Assembly: GCA_015501605.1 (NCBI GenBank)
Contig: JADNRZ010000017.1
Location: forward strand, 124,001-188,000
Origin: Panaeolus papilionaceus
Lineage: Eukaryota; Basidiomycota; Agaricomycetes; Agaricales
DNA length: 64,000 nt
Direction of reading: 5' to 3'
The position numbers were made by a program, and so were the translations under genes. Under the pieces are notes generated by a model that saw only the letters and a list, made by a program, of their open reading frames with translations, was not told the origin of the DNA and ran no database searches. Numbering within the stretch: the first letter of the stretch is position 1; the number at the start of each line of letters is the position of its first letter. This document shows, piece by piece, positions 12,723-23,989 of the stretch.

Positions 12723-14726
12723 TCACCCCTTCAATCCATAACTCCACTTCAAAATACTCTCTGTATGTGTCATCGTCAAGTTCGTGATAGGGTGTGTAGC
12801 GTTCAACCTATTCGCAGTACCGCCTACAATATGGGATCCGCCCTCTTCTTCCATCCAACACAAGAGATGAGAATAGGCTCTCAGCCTTGGAGGCAGTGAA
12901 AATGGGTTATGAAGCGTGGGCTCGACGGTAGGGGTGGAGGGGTCGGTTTTGGAGGAGTCTGAAGGGTGATTCTTTACCCACTCTGCTTCGACTTGTGCTC
13001 GTTTGGCTTTTGACGGGAATACGTGGTGTTGAGCGGATGATAAACCGCTTAGGCAATATAGAGTATGATAGGCATCTGCGTGTCTGTGTGGGCAGATAGA
13101 TGGGGTATTTAGAGATCGTCAAGTACAAGAGTGATATGCGCAACCTACTTTGGAGGCTTGTCTCTCAGTCCACCAGCAGGATGTTGACCGGCGTACAACA
13201 AATATTCTTGCAACGCTTGTCGATTGTACAATCCATCTGATGAGCAAGGTCAATCAACGACTCCGCAACCTCCATGTATGTAATTTCATCACTTACCATC
13301 AACATCATCCCAAGCACTTTCAACACCTCCATCAACAGGCACCTCCTCCGTCCCTTCCTTCGCATTCTCCAACCCACCCACCCCAAGTGCCTCAATCAAC
13401 CCAAACGCCCCACCACACCACCACGCATAGCATCCATCCACAAGCTTGTTCGTCCGCCCTTTGAACCCGCCCAACTCAATCTCAGTCCCTTGCATGTGCA
13501 CCAACCACCGGATGAGATTGCTAATGTCAATCTGCGGCGTTTCTGGGGCTGAAGGAGGAAGCAGTTCGATGAAGGGCTGGAGGAGGACCCAGGCTGCGAC
13601 GGCGCAGAAGGTGTACCCGCCGTGAGCTTCGCCGAGGGGTGGACGTGGGGCGTTTGGGATGAGTTCCCCTGAGAGGGAGTAGGAAGGTTGTGATGCTGAT
13701 GCGAAGCCGCCTTCGTAGGTCTGGCATGATGCGATGAATGAGGCAGTGCCTTCGACGAGTTCTGGTGTGAGCATGTCCAGGAGCGTTGCGGTGACAAGTA
13801 GACAATAGATTCCCCTAGATTCGTCGACAATTAGATTGTTGTATGTGAGGAAGGATATGATCAAACTCACCGTACGTCTACTTCGGAGTGATGAGCAACG
13901 AGGAACGAGCCGTCTTTTCGTTTCAAAGACATGAAGAATTTGTACATCTTCTCTCTTGCAAACACATGAATTGTCAACGGGTATTCAAGACTAACAGACG
14001 GAGAAAACATACCTATCAATCTGATCCCAACCACCATTGGGACCAGGTCTTCCAACAATAGCCAAAGCGCACACACTCGCATAGGTAGGAAGCAAATGAG
14101 CAGCCTGACCTGGTCCGCCTGTAAACCCTCCATCAGGGTGCTGCCATGTCATAATCTTATCAATAGCTCTGTTCGAACACAATAAAGGGCCTCCATCAGC
14201 AACGGAATGCAGAGACAGACTCGCAAACTCTCTCTCACCTCTGGCGATTCCCCGGATCTAGCCCAACTTGCAACGCACTAAACGCTTGTAAAGTCCAAAA
14301 CAACAACCATGGCTGACTCGCGTCTTGGCTGACGTATCTAGAAGGAAACCCTTGAATGAGATTTCTTGCGATCCATTGGATGTGAGACGTCTTGTGCAGT
14401 GTGGGCGTCGGAGGGGTGCTTGGTCCCGCAGGCGCAGTAGCAGTAGAGCTAGAAGCAGATGGGGGAGGTGTAGGAAGATGAGATGTTTCTCCAGCTGAAT
14501 CATTGGACTCGCTGCTGGATGTTCCCTGCGTTTGAGATTGCAGTTGAGCATCCAGGGTATCCCTGAGATGCTTTGGGAAATGTTCAATCAAGATGGCTTC
14601 CGTTTCAGCTTGCACCTTGGATGTGGACGTTGGATAGCCATCTATGGGTGTTGGCTTGAGCTTTATGTTGACCTTTGGGTCCGTCGTAGGAGCACCAGAA
14701 GACACAGGGGGTTGCTCCGTGGCCAT
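12723..14726 (-). CDS. RAM1: protein farnesyltransferase beta subunit
   Basis: Six exons on the minus strand are joined by 58- to 69-nt introns (14726-14239, 14168-14013, 13954-13871, 13814-13297, 13236-13149, 13083-12723). They total 1695 nt, or 564 aa. The chain shows the repeated prenyltransferase helices with GG motifs (HPDGGFTGGPGQ, TYEGGFA, GEAHGGYTFCAV, HPAGGLRDKPPK). The zinc ligands are in the expected places: D369 and C371 in LVDGCYAWW, and H451 in DAYHTLYCLSGL, matching D297/C299/H362 of the mammalian enzyme. With the RAM2 alpha subunit this enzyme adds farnesyl to CaaX cysteines of Ras, a-factor-type pheromones and lamin-like proteins. The N-terminal 90 residues are Ser/Thr/Pro-rich and not conserved. 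An in-frame TTG lies just upstream, but ATG 14726 is the first ATG. Confidence 0.95.
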
Positions 14727-15239
14727 CTTGTTCAGAATCAAGATATGTAACCGGGTTTAGAGAGTTGTATCAAATAATACACAGATACCAGCCTTGAATA
14801 TAGCCCCAAAGAATGCGATTATGAAGCTGAGGATCAATTGTGGTAATAAGGGTGGTGGTGGTGAGACAAAGAGGACCAAAACACTTTGATGATGCAGGGC
14901 TGCCAGATACATATGATCATCATGACGCCTCGCATAGATAATCTCTGTTGATCGTGGACTCAATAGTAGCATTCGAATTGATTCGAACCCACGAATGACA
15001 ACTACTTAGATCCTTTAAGCCGTTGTTGGCTATCACATTAACCATCTGAATCCAACTTATAAATGTTTCATCGTGCGTGAGGTATTACAGTAACTTTCTT
15101 GTCGAATGTATATTTTCGTGATCATGTGTAAAATATTTTGCAAGTCATTTCCTCGAGCGCTAATGCTGATGGATTTACACTCCGTGTCACCTCCCTAAAC
15201 CACGGCACTAGGAGCTATCTGAATCCATGCCTAATTACT
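14727..15239. other. intergenic region, 0.5 kb
   Basis: This is AT-rich spacer between the 5' end of the farnesyltransferase gene and the 3' end of the next minus-strand gene. I see no feature in it. Confidence 0.5.
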
Positions 15240-16483
15240 TCAGGTAGTAGTCAAGCCATACCCCTCTTCTGCCCTGATGAATTCGTCCAGCTCTCTCGCA
15301 AATATCTTCAGGTCTGCGTCCACCTTCTTGGCCTCGTTGCGCCAGAATTCCACATGTGTCTCTTTTGAGTTGGACCCCATTGATTCGATCACTTCCTGCG
15401 TCTCCTTTTGTCTGTCTTGGAGGTGTTCCATTCTTGCGATCAGGCCTGCGAGCACGATTTGACGCGCTATTGGGTTCGAATCATCAAAGCCTAATACTGC
15501 TGTATGCATTTCGAATGCTTCAGCGACGATATCCATTGCAGACTCGGGCGTATTCTCAAACTTGAGAATTTTTCCTCCGCCCTCGATGATGTCCTGATTG
15601 AGTAAAACCAACATCAAGTCCATGAATAATATGTATTTAAAAAAGGGGTATTAGAACACACCTTCCAATGACCCTCTGCCAGGTCCTTGAAGCGCTTCTC
15701 GGCGTTTGTCTTCGATTTTCCGCTCTGTAGTTGATCCCACATGCTCGTTATAATACAGGTGCTCTCCGCTGCATGGTTTCCGGCCAGCTCTTTAAAAATA
15801 CGCGCGCTATCTTGTTTGGACCGCGACAGCCGTGTTTCATTGATGCGCTCAAAATATAGCAGTCGATCGATGCGCTTCAATCCGCTACGTGAATTTCGTG
15901 TCAACGCCAAAGGATGAGTCAGGCAAGTCCATATATATATAAACGTGAATTGTGGACACTTACTTTTGTGCCATCCATGCCTTGATAGTCTTGATGACTG
16001 TGGCTTCAGATATAGACGGGTCAGATAAGCCGGGAGTGTCGAGAAAGAAAATCTTGCGACGAGGCCGCACGCGTGGCTTCCGACAGATAAGCTGATATAG
16101 TGCAATCTCCTTCGTGACGCTCTCGATGGTATCACCGGAAATGTGCAATTGGTGGGAGCTCGATAGCTTCTCAACGAACTGAGTGACAAAATAGATCGAT
16201 TAGTCTCTCTCATTGGGCAGAGAAGCGCAGAATTCAAACAGTGCTCTTCCCAGTTCCGGTAATGCCCATCAAACTGGAGTCGCTGAGTGAGTAGAGTCGG
16301 AGGTGGCATAGCAACCTTTGGCCACTCACAGGAATGTCATAGGAATTTGGCTGGGGACCACTGAGATTGGCTGGGATATGGTGATACTGTTGTAAGTTCT
16401 TTGAAGATCCTCCTTCAAAGAATTCGGCTGTCTTTAGTGATTCCTCGTGACCCGGACTTGAGGCGAGTGCTTACCATGGCCAT
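15240..16483 (-). CDS. P-loop GTPase (AIG1/TRAFAC-like), minus-strand paralogue
   Basis: The P loop LMGITGTGKST is read at about 16268-16236. The next exon (from about 16180) reads FVEKLSSSHQLHISGDTIESV and contains the G3 motif FFLDTPGLSDP. A later exon has ITSMWDQ in the G4 position. The last exon is 15593-15240 and forms a helical tail with charged residues. The exon 1 boundaries are uncertain: an ATGGCCATG at 16483-16475 followed by GTAAGC is the most attractive start, but a start at the internal ATGACATTC just before the P loop is possible. The protein is probably a membrane- or septin-like small G-domain protein of unknown role. Its neighbour at 16839 is a divergent paralogue with the same motif order and the same C-terminal style. 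Confidence 0.75.
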
Positions 16484-16838
16484 GTTGCACTTGGTACTAG
16501 CCCTACGTTTTGGGCTTGCAATGGGCTTGTTCAGCGAGTGGCGTCGATCAAGTTCCCCTTTGTCAACAGAGCTGTAAAATCACGCTGTGTGATAAATTAC
16601 ACTGCACGTTGTTGCCTCATGAATAACGCATACCGTCCTGAAGGTCGCAATCATCTGTTAATATTTCGGATATATCGGGTCCGAAATCAGGAATGAGAGC
16701 TCAAAAATATCCATACTTGAGTCTTGTTTGCCTTCGCCCTTCCTCGACTCTTGCTCAACTCATGCATCGTGCCATTCAAGTTCTTCAACCATTGCCCACG
16801 TCTTTTGTCAGCCCACAAGGAGCACTTTACCCCTTAAC

Positions 16839-18232
16839 ATGACTTCAACATCTACCAGCAATAATCTTCCGACCTTTCCTCCCAATGAATATACTATTCG
16901 ATGGGTGCCACTCAATTCGTCGGACGTCAGGTCGCCGATCGTCATTCTGTACGTCTCCTCCGTTTAAATTCTGTAGATCAGATGTGAGGAGTGTGAGGAA
17001 TGGATGTAGCAGGCACTGACTTCGCCGTCTCCCCACAGGCTATTAGGCGCAACGGGCACGGGTAAAAGTGCCGTATGTCACCTTAGATGTGGACAATACT
17101 TGGACATTAACCTGACTGCATTTATGTTAGTTCATCGAGGCACTAGTCGGCGATCCGTCACTGGGCATGTCTGGCGACACCTTGGTGTTGACAACACGAG
17201 AAGTCGCTTCCTATTCTTTGGAAAACATCCGAGCCAAAACGACATCTTCCGACCGGAGCATTGTGATTGTAGATACACCTGGATTCAGTGCTGACATAGC
17301 AGATGTGGAATATACTCATTACAACATCGTTCACAAGATGATCCCTGCGTGGATGCAGGCCAAGTCAGTCTACGGCTCTATTCTCTCTCTTCTCATATGA
17401 CTAATGACCACCTAAACACGCACTAGTGATATCTTTGCCTTTACTCACGTTCTATACTTCGAACGGGTTGGCCCCAGCTATCCGTCGGGTTCTCAGATGA
17501 TTGCAAATAAGCTGTTCAGCACGATGCTGGGTGAGAAAAAGCCACCCAAAGTTCACATCGTGTCAACCTTGTGGGATCGTTCTTTCAACAAGAAAATCAT
17601 CTCCCTCGCAGATCAGCGCTATAACGGGCTAGAAAAACAATGGAAGGTAGGTGAATAGCGGAATATTGGTTGTCATACTATTAAAATGTGTCTTGTTGTA
17701 GAGCATCCTGGGTACAGATTGCCAGATACGCAAATTCAAATTTATGAACACACAGGATTCGGCCCTAGATATCCTGGGTCAGTGTTTGATGGAAGCCGAC
17801 AGTGAAATTTCCTCCAGAACGCACATGAGCCTCAATAAGCCTTGGATGCAAAATTTATATCAAGACCTCCAGGAGAGAGCGGGTCAAGTACAAATGTCAC
17901 TTGCTAATGCCCACGACGATTTCAATGCCTCTTTTCAGGCAAAACGGGACAAGAATTTACTTGATTTTCTTCAGAGTGAAGCACAAAGGATGGAGGGTGC
18001 TATGAAGAGGATTACGCAACAGCTCAAGGAATTCGGTCCGCCACCTGATTCAACTGCACTCCCCGTGGAATCAAATAATGTCGAATCCACTACTGCTGAC
18101 ATTAATCAAGTTGACCCATCTGCTGGGGATCTGAGCGCTATTCGACTTACATCCAACTCAAATTCCACAATCGCTGAATCGCTTTCGTCCAATTTTCAGC
18201 TTTCAGATCAACCGCAAGATAACTTGCCTTGA
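16839..18232 (+). CDS. P-loop GTPase (AIG1/TRAFAC-like), plus-strand paralogue, 375 aa
   Basis: Five exons (16839-16948, 17039-17072, 17131-17363, 17427-17646, 17702-18232) total 1128 nt, exactly 376 codons. G1 is LLGATGTGKSA at residues 38-48, split across two introns. G3 is IVIVDTPGFSAD with D96-T-P-G99. The G4-equivalent is HIVSTLWDRS, where the usual NKxD is replaced by STLWD, as in the minus-strand paralogue (ITSMWD). The last 175 residues are helical and charged, then Ser/Asn-rich. The two genes share a 355-bp divergent promoter, which suggests a local duplication by inversion. An in-frame extension upstream starts only at a TTG, so ATG 16839 was chosen. The substrate beyond GTP is unknown. 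Confidence 0.85.
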
Positions 18233-18436
18233 GAAAGGCAAGTGGAGTCCACCTCAGGCTCGAGCACATGGAAGACATGGAGGTGGTACCTGGGACACTT
18301 TTTGGGTTCTTAATACTCAATGTACATAATCTTTACCTTCTGATGCTCATTAAATACACGCCACTCACTTCCACCTGGAAAGTACCTGTGTTGTTGTATG
18401 TGATTGATCGGTATTAATGACACCTTCAATCGTAAG

Positions 18437-18670
18437 TGTTACGTCTTTTGTTGGGTATAGAGGTCATGAGAGGGAGCTGTAGGTAGACAGACTACAGGTA
18501 GTGTAAGTAAATAGCTAGATAACAAGTGGAATAACTTGTAGCTCACCTCAGTACATGCAATATGGACTGAGGAGAGCCAGTGCGAATAGAAACTAAACTA
18601 AGGGAGTGGACAGAGGTCATGTGATGGGAAGCGAGATGAAGTAAACAAATCTAATCTAATAATTACAACA
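18437..18670 (-). repeat. 3' LTR of a copia retrotransposon
   Basis: Read on the minus strand, a 234-bp segment begins TGTTGTAATTA and ends ACGTAACA, so it has TG..CA ends. It lies directly downstream of the copia RNase H stop codon and next to a purine-rich GAGTGGGCG tract that could be the polypurine primer. The five bases outside it (GTAAG) are a candidate target duplication, but the other end of the element is lost. Confidence 0.7.
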
Positions 18671-18677
18671 CGCCCAC

Positions 18678-19387
18678 TCATCGAGCTGGATTATAAGCAG
18701 GAGAACGAAGTCTGAGATCCCAAACAAACCAAGTGAACTTTTCACGAGCAAGTGCTTTCGTAAGAACGTCAGCAACCTGATCACCAGTGGGTACATATTC
18801 AGGATGAATAATCCTGTTTTCATACTGATCGCAAATATAGCGAAATTTGGTATCAATGTGCTTGGTGCGCTCATTGATCGTACCATTCTTGATGTTGTGG
18901 ATAGCAGGTTGATTATCAATCAAGAGGTTGGTAGGTTCAGAAGGAGGGGTACCAAGGGAAGTAAAGAGAGAACGAAGCCAGGCAGCTTCTTGAGATGCTG
19001 TGGAAGCAGAGATAAATTCGGCCTCAGTACTGGATAGGGAGACACAGGTTTGCTTCCTGGATATCCACGAAATGGCGCCACCTGAAAGAATAGTGACATA
19101 TCCAGAAGTAGACTTATGAGTCTTGTGATCTCCTGCCCAGTCTGAGTCGCAGTAGATTTCAGGTTCATCTGGACCATAGGTGCTGTCATAGACCAGAGCA
19201 TAGTCTGATGTTCCACAGAGATAGCAGAAAATGCGGTTGACAGCAGTGAGATGTACCTCGCCAGGAGCAGCAGAATAGCGAGAGACAACGCCCACTGAAT
19301 AGGCGATGTCAGGCCAAGTACACACCATGAGGTGCATGAGGGAACCTACACAAGACTGGTAGTCAGTGTCAGGGGATCTGTCACAGA
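18678..19387 (-). pseudogene. copia pol, RNase H/C-terminal fragment
   Basis: An open stretch of about 235 codons encodes the end of a Ty1/copia polyprotein. The junction-proximal part reads TDYQSCVGSLMHLMVCTWPD. This is followed by the RNase H hallmarks IYCDSDWAGD, KSTSGYV, SSTEAEF and KHIDTKFRYICD, ending at a stop codon close to the LTR. The fragment is open but is separated from the reverse transcriptase part by a 270-bp insert, so the element is dead as it stands. Confidence 0.9.
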
Positions 19388-19660
19388 ACCCCTACCCTAG
19401 CGCAGTTACGGTGCACAGCCTGGTCATCATCTCTAGATCACTGTACAGCCGCCCGTTGCATCATTGATACCCCTGTTGTAGTGTGCAGCCTCCTTTCCTG
19501 ATTGTTTTGTCACCATCATTTGATATCGCATAGCCTTAGCCTATTCTTAGATTTAGTGCACAGCATACTGGTAGATAGTTTATCCGATGTAGTTTATAGG
19601 CCAGTGGGGATCAGGATGATTCCTCACTTGATTATCAACTTGGCTTCTGGGCATTCCTAT
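19388..19660. mobile_element. short insertion (about 270 bp) with TG..CA ends inside copia pol
   Basis: The copia frame breaks after VDVTDCKG and resumes at SPDTDYQSCVG. The bases between them have no coding match. Read on the minus strand the insert begins TGTAAGGGATAGG and ends TTCTGTGACA, with TGAC on both sides. It could be a tiny solo LTR, a TRIM or another small non-autonomous element. The exact ends are uncertain. Confidence 0.5.
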
Positions 19661-20044
19661 CCCTTACAGTCAGTGACATCGACTTCAGCCTTTTCGAGGG
19701 TAGGCAGTTGGATGTTGGGATCCATGGGAGTAGAGACAGGACGGCAATCAGCCATGCCATGACGTTCAAGAATGGTGTTGATGTATTGTTCCTGTGAGAT
19801 TGAGATGGTGCCTGCTTCGAAATTGCGCTTGACATGCATTCCAAGGATCCAGTTGACTTCACCAAGGTCAGTAATTTCATAGAAGTTGTCCAAAATTTCC
19901 TTGTACTGTTCGATGGTGTTGAGATCCTTGCAGGCGATGAGGGTATCATCAACATAGACAGCTAGGATAACCAGGTTACCATTCTCCTCTGTCTTGTAGA
20001 AGAGAGCATGATTGGCGTTGCTTCAGGTGAAGCCCAAAAGCACG
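19661..20044 (-). pseudogene. copia pol, reverse transcriptase fragment
   Basis: The minus strand encodes HALFYKTEENGNLVILAVYV followed by DDTLIACKD (the YVDD active site), then NFYEITDLGEVNWILGMHV and STPMDPNIQLPTLEKA. This is the palm-to-connection part of a Ty1/copia reverse transcriptase. A TGA stop precedes the segment. The fragment is bounded by the small insert on one side and the 1.37-kb TIR element on the other. Confidence 0.88.
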
Positions 20045-21415
20045 ATGGGTTTTGATTAAACAGGCGCCAGTATTACAGAGAATATTGATTTAATGGCGCA
20101 AATATTTAATCAATGATTAAATGTTTCCACTATAGCAATCCTCAGCCCCTAGGGCAAAAACCTCAACCATGTCTAAACAGTCTGAATCAAGGGATTTAAT
20201 TAAAATTTGTATTTAAACAAGATTGATTAAATACATAGCATTGATGTGCTACCAACACTAGCAAAACTTTGTTTAAACAGTGACACATGATTAAATATAA
20301 AGAGGAATGTGTTTAAACAGTGAATGGCATTTAATTCAACAAATGAAAGAACCAATTAATTGGTATTAAGCAAATATTGGACATTGGAGGAGAGGATGGA
20401 AATGGAAAAGCAGAATAAAACTAATATATGTGGTGAAGCAGGGCTGGGCAGCATGGTGGGGTAGAGTATATGTAGTGGAAACTTACCATGAGACTTAAAT
20501 CAAGGGATCATCTAAGTACGAGCACATCTCCAATGCTGGCAATGGAAGAATGAAGTGTTAGCCTGAAATTGAGAGGCTGGACAACATAGACTCACCAGAA
20601 TTATGTGTCAGTGTCGCTCAGAACAATCAGGCTATGCCAATAGCCTGTAGAGCTTACATGTGAGAACAGGGAGTGAGAACGGGGAATGTTCACGAGGAGT
20701 GACTGGTGATGATGGTAAGGAAAGAAGAGGGAGTGAAGAACAGTGTTCGTCGAGAATCAACCAAGGTCCAAATCCCACGGAATTTCATGCACGTGACGTT
20801 GTTGATTGTTTGTTCTTGATTGCATTTTTATCCAGGAACAAGAACAATGAGACAGTCCCTTTCTTTCTGTTACCATGTCCTCTCAGTCACCTGCCATGAA
20901 TGTACCCCCTCAGTGATGTATCACCTGTAAGTTTCTCCATCCCTACAGCGAGCATTTATTGATGCATATCTAATAGATCAGTGCCACAAGTCAGTTCACT
21001 GCTCTCAAGCTCTCAGTAAGTCAATATTCTATTCCTTCTTCTACAAAACATGACACTAATGATATGGACTGTCTCGCAACTACCCTATCCAGGTGTGTAA
21101 GGATTTTTTGGCCTTTTGTTTAATTATTGGACATGAGTATGTCCTCCATCACATGTAGGCTGTAGCATCCAGTCATTCATATGCTTTCTTGTAGATTTTC
21201 GACTAGTATATCATTTTGATTTTTGTTTGTTTAATTGACTGTAATTTACTTAATTAATTAATTATGAAATAATTTAAATATCACTTCTGTTTAAACAGAT
21301 TCTGAATTTTTGGAACAGCTTGAAAGGATTTGCTCATAATTAAGAGGTAATTAATTACTGTTTTGATTAAATCAAAATTCACTGTAATACTGGCGCCTGT
21401 TTAATCAAAACCCAT
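20045..21415. mobile_element. non-autonomous TIR DNA transposon, 1371 bp
   Basis: The element begins ATGGGTTTTGATTAAACAGG and ends with the exact inverse complement. The terminal repeats match perfectly for 34 bases and imperfectly for about 15 more. It splits the copia reverse transcriptase. No transposase ORF is present. The interior is unusually rich in GTTTAAACAG and GATTAAAT words, mostly near both ends, as is typical of subterminal transposase-binding repeats. A clear target duplication is not visible (AT at most). The superfamily is not assigned. Confidence 0.85.
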
Positions 21416-21705
21416 TGGGTTGTGGTGAAGCCAAGTTCCTTCTCAAGCATGTTCCGGACGACCTTGTACCACTTGTGTGAGGCCTGTTTGAGTCCATACA
21501 GGGCCTTGTTGAGTTTCCAGACATCAGTTGGATTCCCTTCAGTCCAGCCAGGTGGCATCTTCATGTAGATTTCGCGGTTGAGATCTGAGTTGGTGAAAGC
21601 AGATTTGAAATCGACTTGATGCAGGTGCCATTTAAGGCGAGCTGATAGAGTGAGGAGGGAGCGAATGGTAGTTTGCTTGGTGACTGCATCAGGAAAAGGC
21701 CTCTT
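21416..21705 (-). pseudogene. copia pol, N-terminal reverse transcriptase fragment
   Basis: The minus strand encodes AVTKQTTIRSLLTLSARL, then HLHQVDFKSAFTNSDLNREI, YMKMPPGWTEG, and KLNKALYGLKQASHKWYKVV. This is the start of the copia reverse transcriptase. The sequence stops abruptly at about 21700, where the next repeat-rich element begins. Confidence 0.88.
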
Positions 21706-23089
21706 GGACTGAAGGAGCCTGACAGCTCCCTAGGGCTCCCCAGGGCATGCAGGGCGCTCAGGGCGCTCAAGGCATTCAGGTCTACCCAAGGCGCTCTACA
21801 CTCCAAGGAGCATCATAGACTACAGTATCAGGTTACACCAAGGCACCCCAAGGATGCCCTTGGATGCTCTGGGGACACCCTCTGTTGACCTAGAAATGCC
21901 TGGAAAACAGCCTGAAATGCCTTGCCACTGACTTGTACTCTACTGAAGAATCACAACAAGATCAATAATATGCAAAGACATTCATTTTCCCAACTATATA
22001 ATACATGAAAGTGCTACCAAAGTATTAAGCATATTTTCTACACATAAAATAAAAGCAGCTCATGGGTAAAAAAGATAAAATAGGAAAAAGTACAGCAAGA
22101 AAGGAAGGGCATGGAGAGCCAGAAAAAATAGAGAGAATAAAGCTAATATTAATAAGTCAAAAAAGCGGAGCAGCAGTGTAAAAACCATAAAAGTGGAGTA
22201 AGAAGGAGAACATAGAACTTAGAAATGAAGGGAGAGAGTGAGATGAGGAAAAGACAGACAAAGGATAGAGGAATTGTAAATTCCAAAAATCAAAAAAGCG
22301 GAGCAAGAACAGAAATGATGATGGGGATAGTGAAGGCCATAGAGAGATCAAGAGGAAGAAAGAAATAGAATAAAATGAATAGAGATAGAAGAATAGCAGC
22401 AAGAACAGGCATGAGCAGAACATGGAGGACAGAAAATATATAAAAAAGCGGACTAAAACATGGGGACAAAAGAGGAAACAGGGCTCAGAAAGGTGGAGGA
22501 AGGAGATGATGAGATATAGTGAGAGAGAAACAAGAGAGGCCAGAGAATAGTAGAGGGAACAGGTCAAAAAAGCGGACAAGAGGAGAAGGAATAGAGAGAA
22601 ATAGAAGCAACTAGTGAGAAGAAAGCTACATGGAGGACAGAAAACATGCAAAAAGCAGACCAAAATGTAGGGAAAAAATATCAAAGGAGGGTCAGACATA
22701 GGTGGAAGGGTTATAAGGCGACACATGCAAAAGAAAAGAAGAGAGGTCAGAGAATAAAAGAGGGAAAAGGTCAAAAAAGCGGACAAGAGGGAGCAATGGA
22801 GAGGAAAGAACAAGCAGAAGGATAATCAACAGCAGAAAAACCTCAAAAAAGCGGAATAGACTCACCAATAACCCTATACCATCCCATCCCATCCCTCCCA
22901 ACAGATGAATAAAGAGGAAACCATGAAATGTGGTGAGTGTAGAAGTGGGGATGGTGGTGGAAGGAAGGAAAGAAGTGATGATGTGGCAGTTGCTGGCATG
23001 GTCCGATGTTTCAGCTGGAGCATGGGAAATGGGACTTAGACACTTTCAGAAATCTGCTTTCAAGCTCATTTATTTAATTGTGACGCTTT

Positions 23090-23340
23090 CACTGCACCTA
23101 AAATTATGATTTATATATCAAAATAAAGCTAAAATGAGTAGAGTTCGATTCAATTTAGAGTGCTTATGTGCAGTCATTTTATCGGCACAGATATCACAAT
23201 TATGGTTTGACAAAACACTATAGCCACTATTTTGGGAGGATAAAAGTGCGCACAGGATGCGCTCCAAATATATTTGGATTCTACTCATTTTTAGCGTTAT
23301 TTTGATATATAAATCATGATTTTTCGTCCAGTGCAAGGGT
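23090..23340. repeat. imperfect palindrome, unit 1 of 2
   Basis: The left arm begins CACTGCACCTAAAATTATGA and contains TATCAAAATAAAGCTAAAAT. Near 23280-23330 the inverse complement follows (TTTTAGCGTTATTTTGATAT, then ATGATTTTTCGTCCAGTGCA). The whole unit could fold into one long hairpin of about 250 nt. It has the look of a MITE. Confidence 0.75.
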
Positions 23341-23392
23341 GCAATTGAAAATACTGTTGATTTTAAATACTTTTAACTGTATTTATTCAATT

Positions 23393-23660
23393 GTGACACC
23401 TATACTGCACCTAAAATTATAATTTATATACCAAAATAAAGCTAAAATAAAATGGAATTCAACTGTATTTATGGTGCCTTTGTGCGGTCAATTCTTAGGC
23501 TGAGATATGGCAAAATACATCTTCCTAAAACACTATAATTGCTATTTTGGGAAAATAAAAAAGCGCACAAAAGCGCTGTAAATGTAGTTAGATCCCACTC
23601 ATTTTTAGCTTTATTTTGATATATAAATCATAATTTTAGGTGCAGTGTAACAGATGCAAC
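23393..23660. repeat. imperfect palindrome, unit 2 of 2
   Basis: This is a second copy of the same hairpin unit. The left arm has ACTGCACCTAAAATTATAAT and the right arm ATTATAATTT-type sequence ending in GGTGCAGTG at about 23645. Its loop again carries a CACTATA...TATTTTGGGA segment and GCGCAC words. The two units are tandem and direct, with about 50 bp between them. Confidence 0.75.
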
Positions 23661-23989
23661 TAAATATACTGTGCAATTTAAATGCTTTGAAATGTACAAG
23701 TCCATTTTCCCACACTCCGACTTTTTAGCCATCAATAAGTAACAAATCAGAATAAAATGCTTAACATGACTTTTCTTCATTTGTACTTCCTGTTAGTATG
23801 TGCATTGATTGACTTGGCTTTCAGTTTATTCTATATTTTTGGAGGGCAAGTCAAAGGCACTGCCAAGGTGGTCAAGGCAGTCTGGGCATCCTAGGGCACC
23901 TACAAGGCAGTCAAGGCATCACAGGGCACCCACAAGGCAGTCAAGGCATCCCAAGGCACCTCAGGATGCCTTGGAATTTTAGGTTCAGT

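Larger units (their letters stand above)
21706..23988. mobile_element. unclassified repeat-rich element, about 2.3 kb
   Basis: The segment lies between copia and gypsy debris. Both ends carry GC-rich runs built on CAAGGCA/AAGGCAC words (21715-21900 and 23845-23975). The middle (22140-22870) has seven copies of the word AAAAAAGCGG spaced about 70-150 bp apart in purine-rich DNA. Two tandem palindromic units follow (see separate entries). There is no credible protein: the long minus-strand ORF at 22157-22813 is a low-complexity reading of the purine-rich strand. Confidence 0.5.

Noticed and set aside
22157..22813. 218-codon minus-strand ORF rich in Phe, Leu, Ser and Cys
   Set aside because: It is the complement of a purine-rich tract. 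The apparent membrane-protein character is a composition effect.
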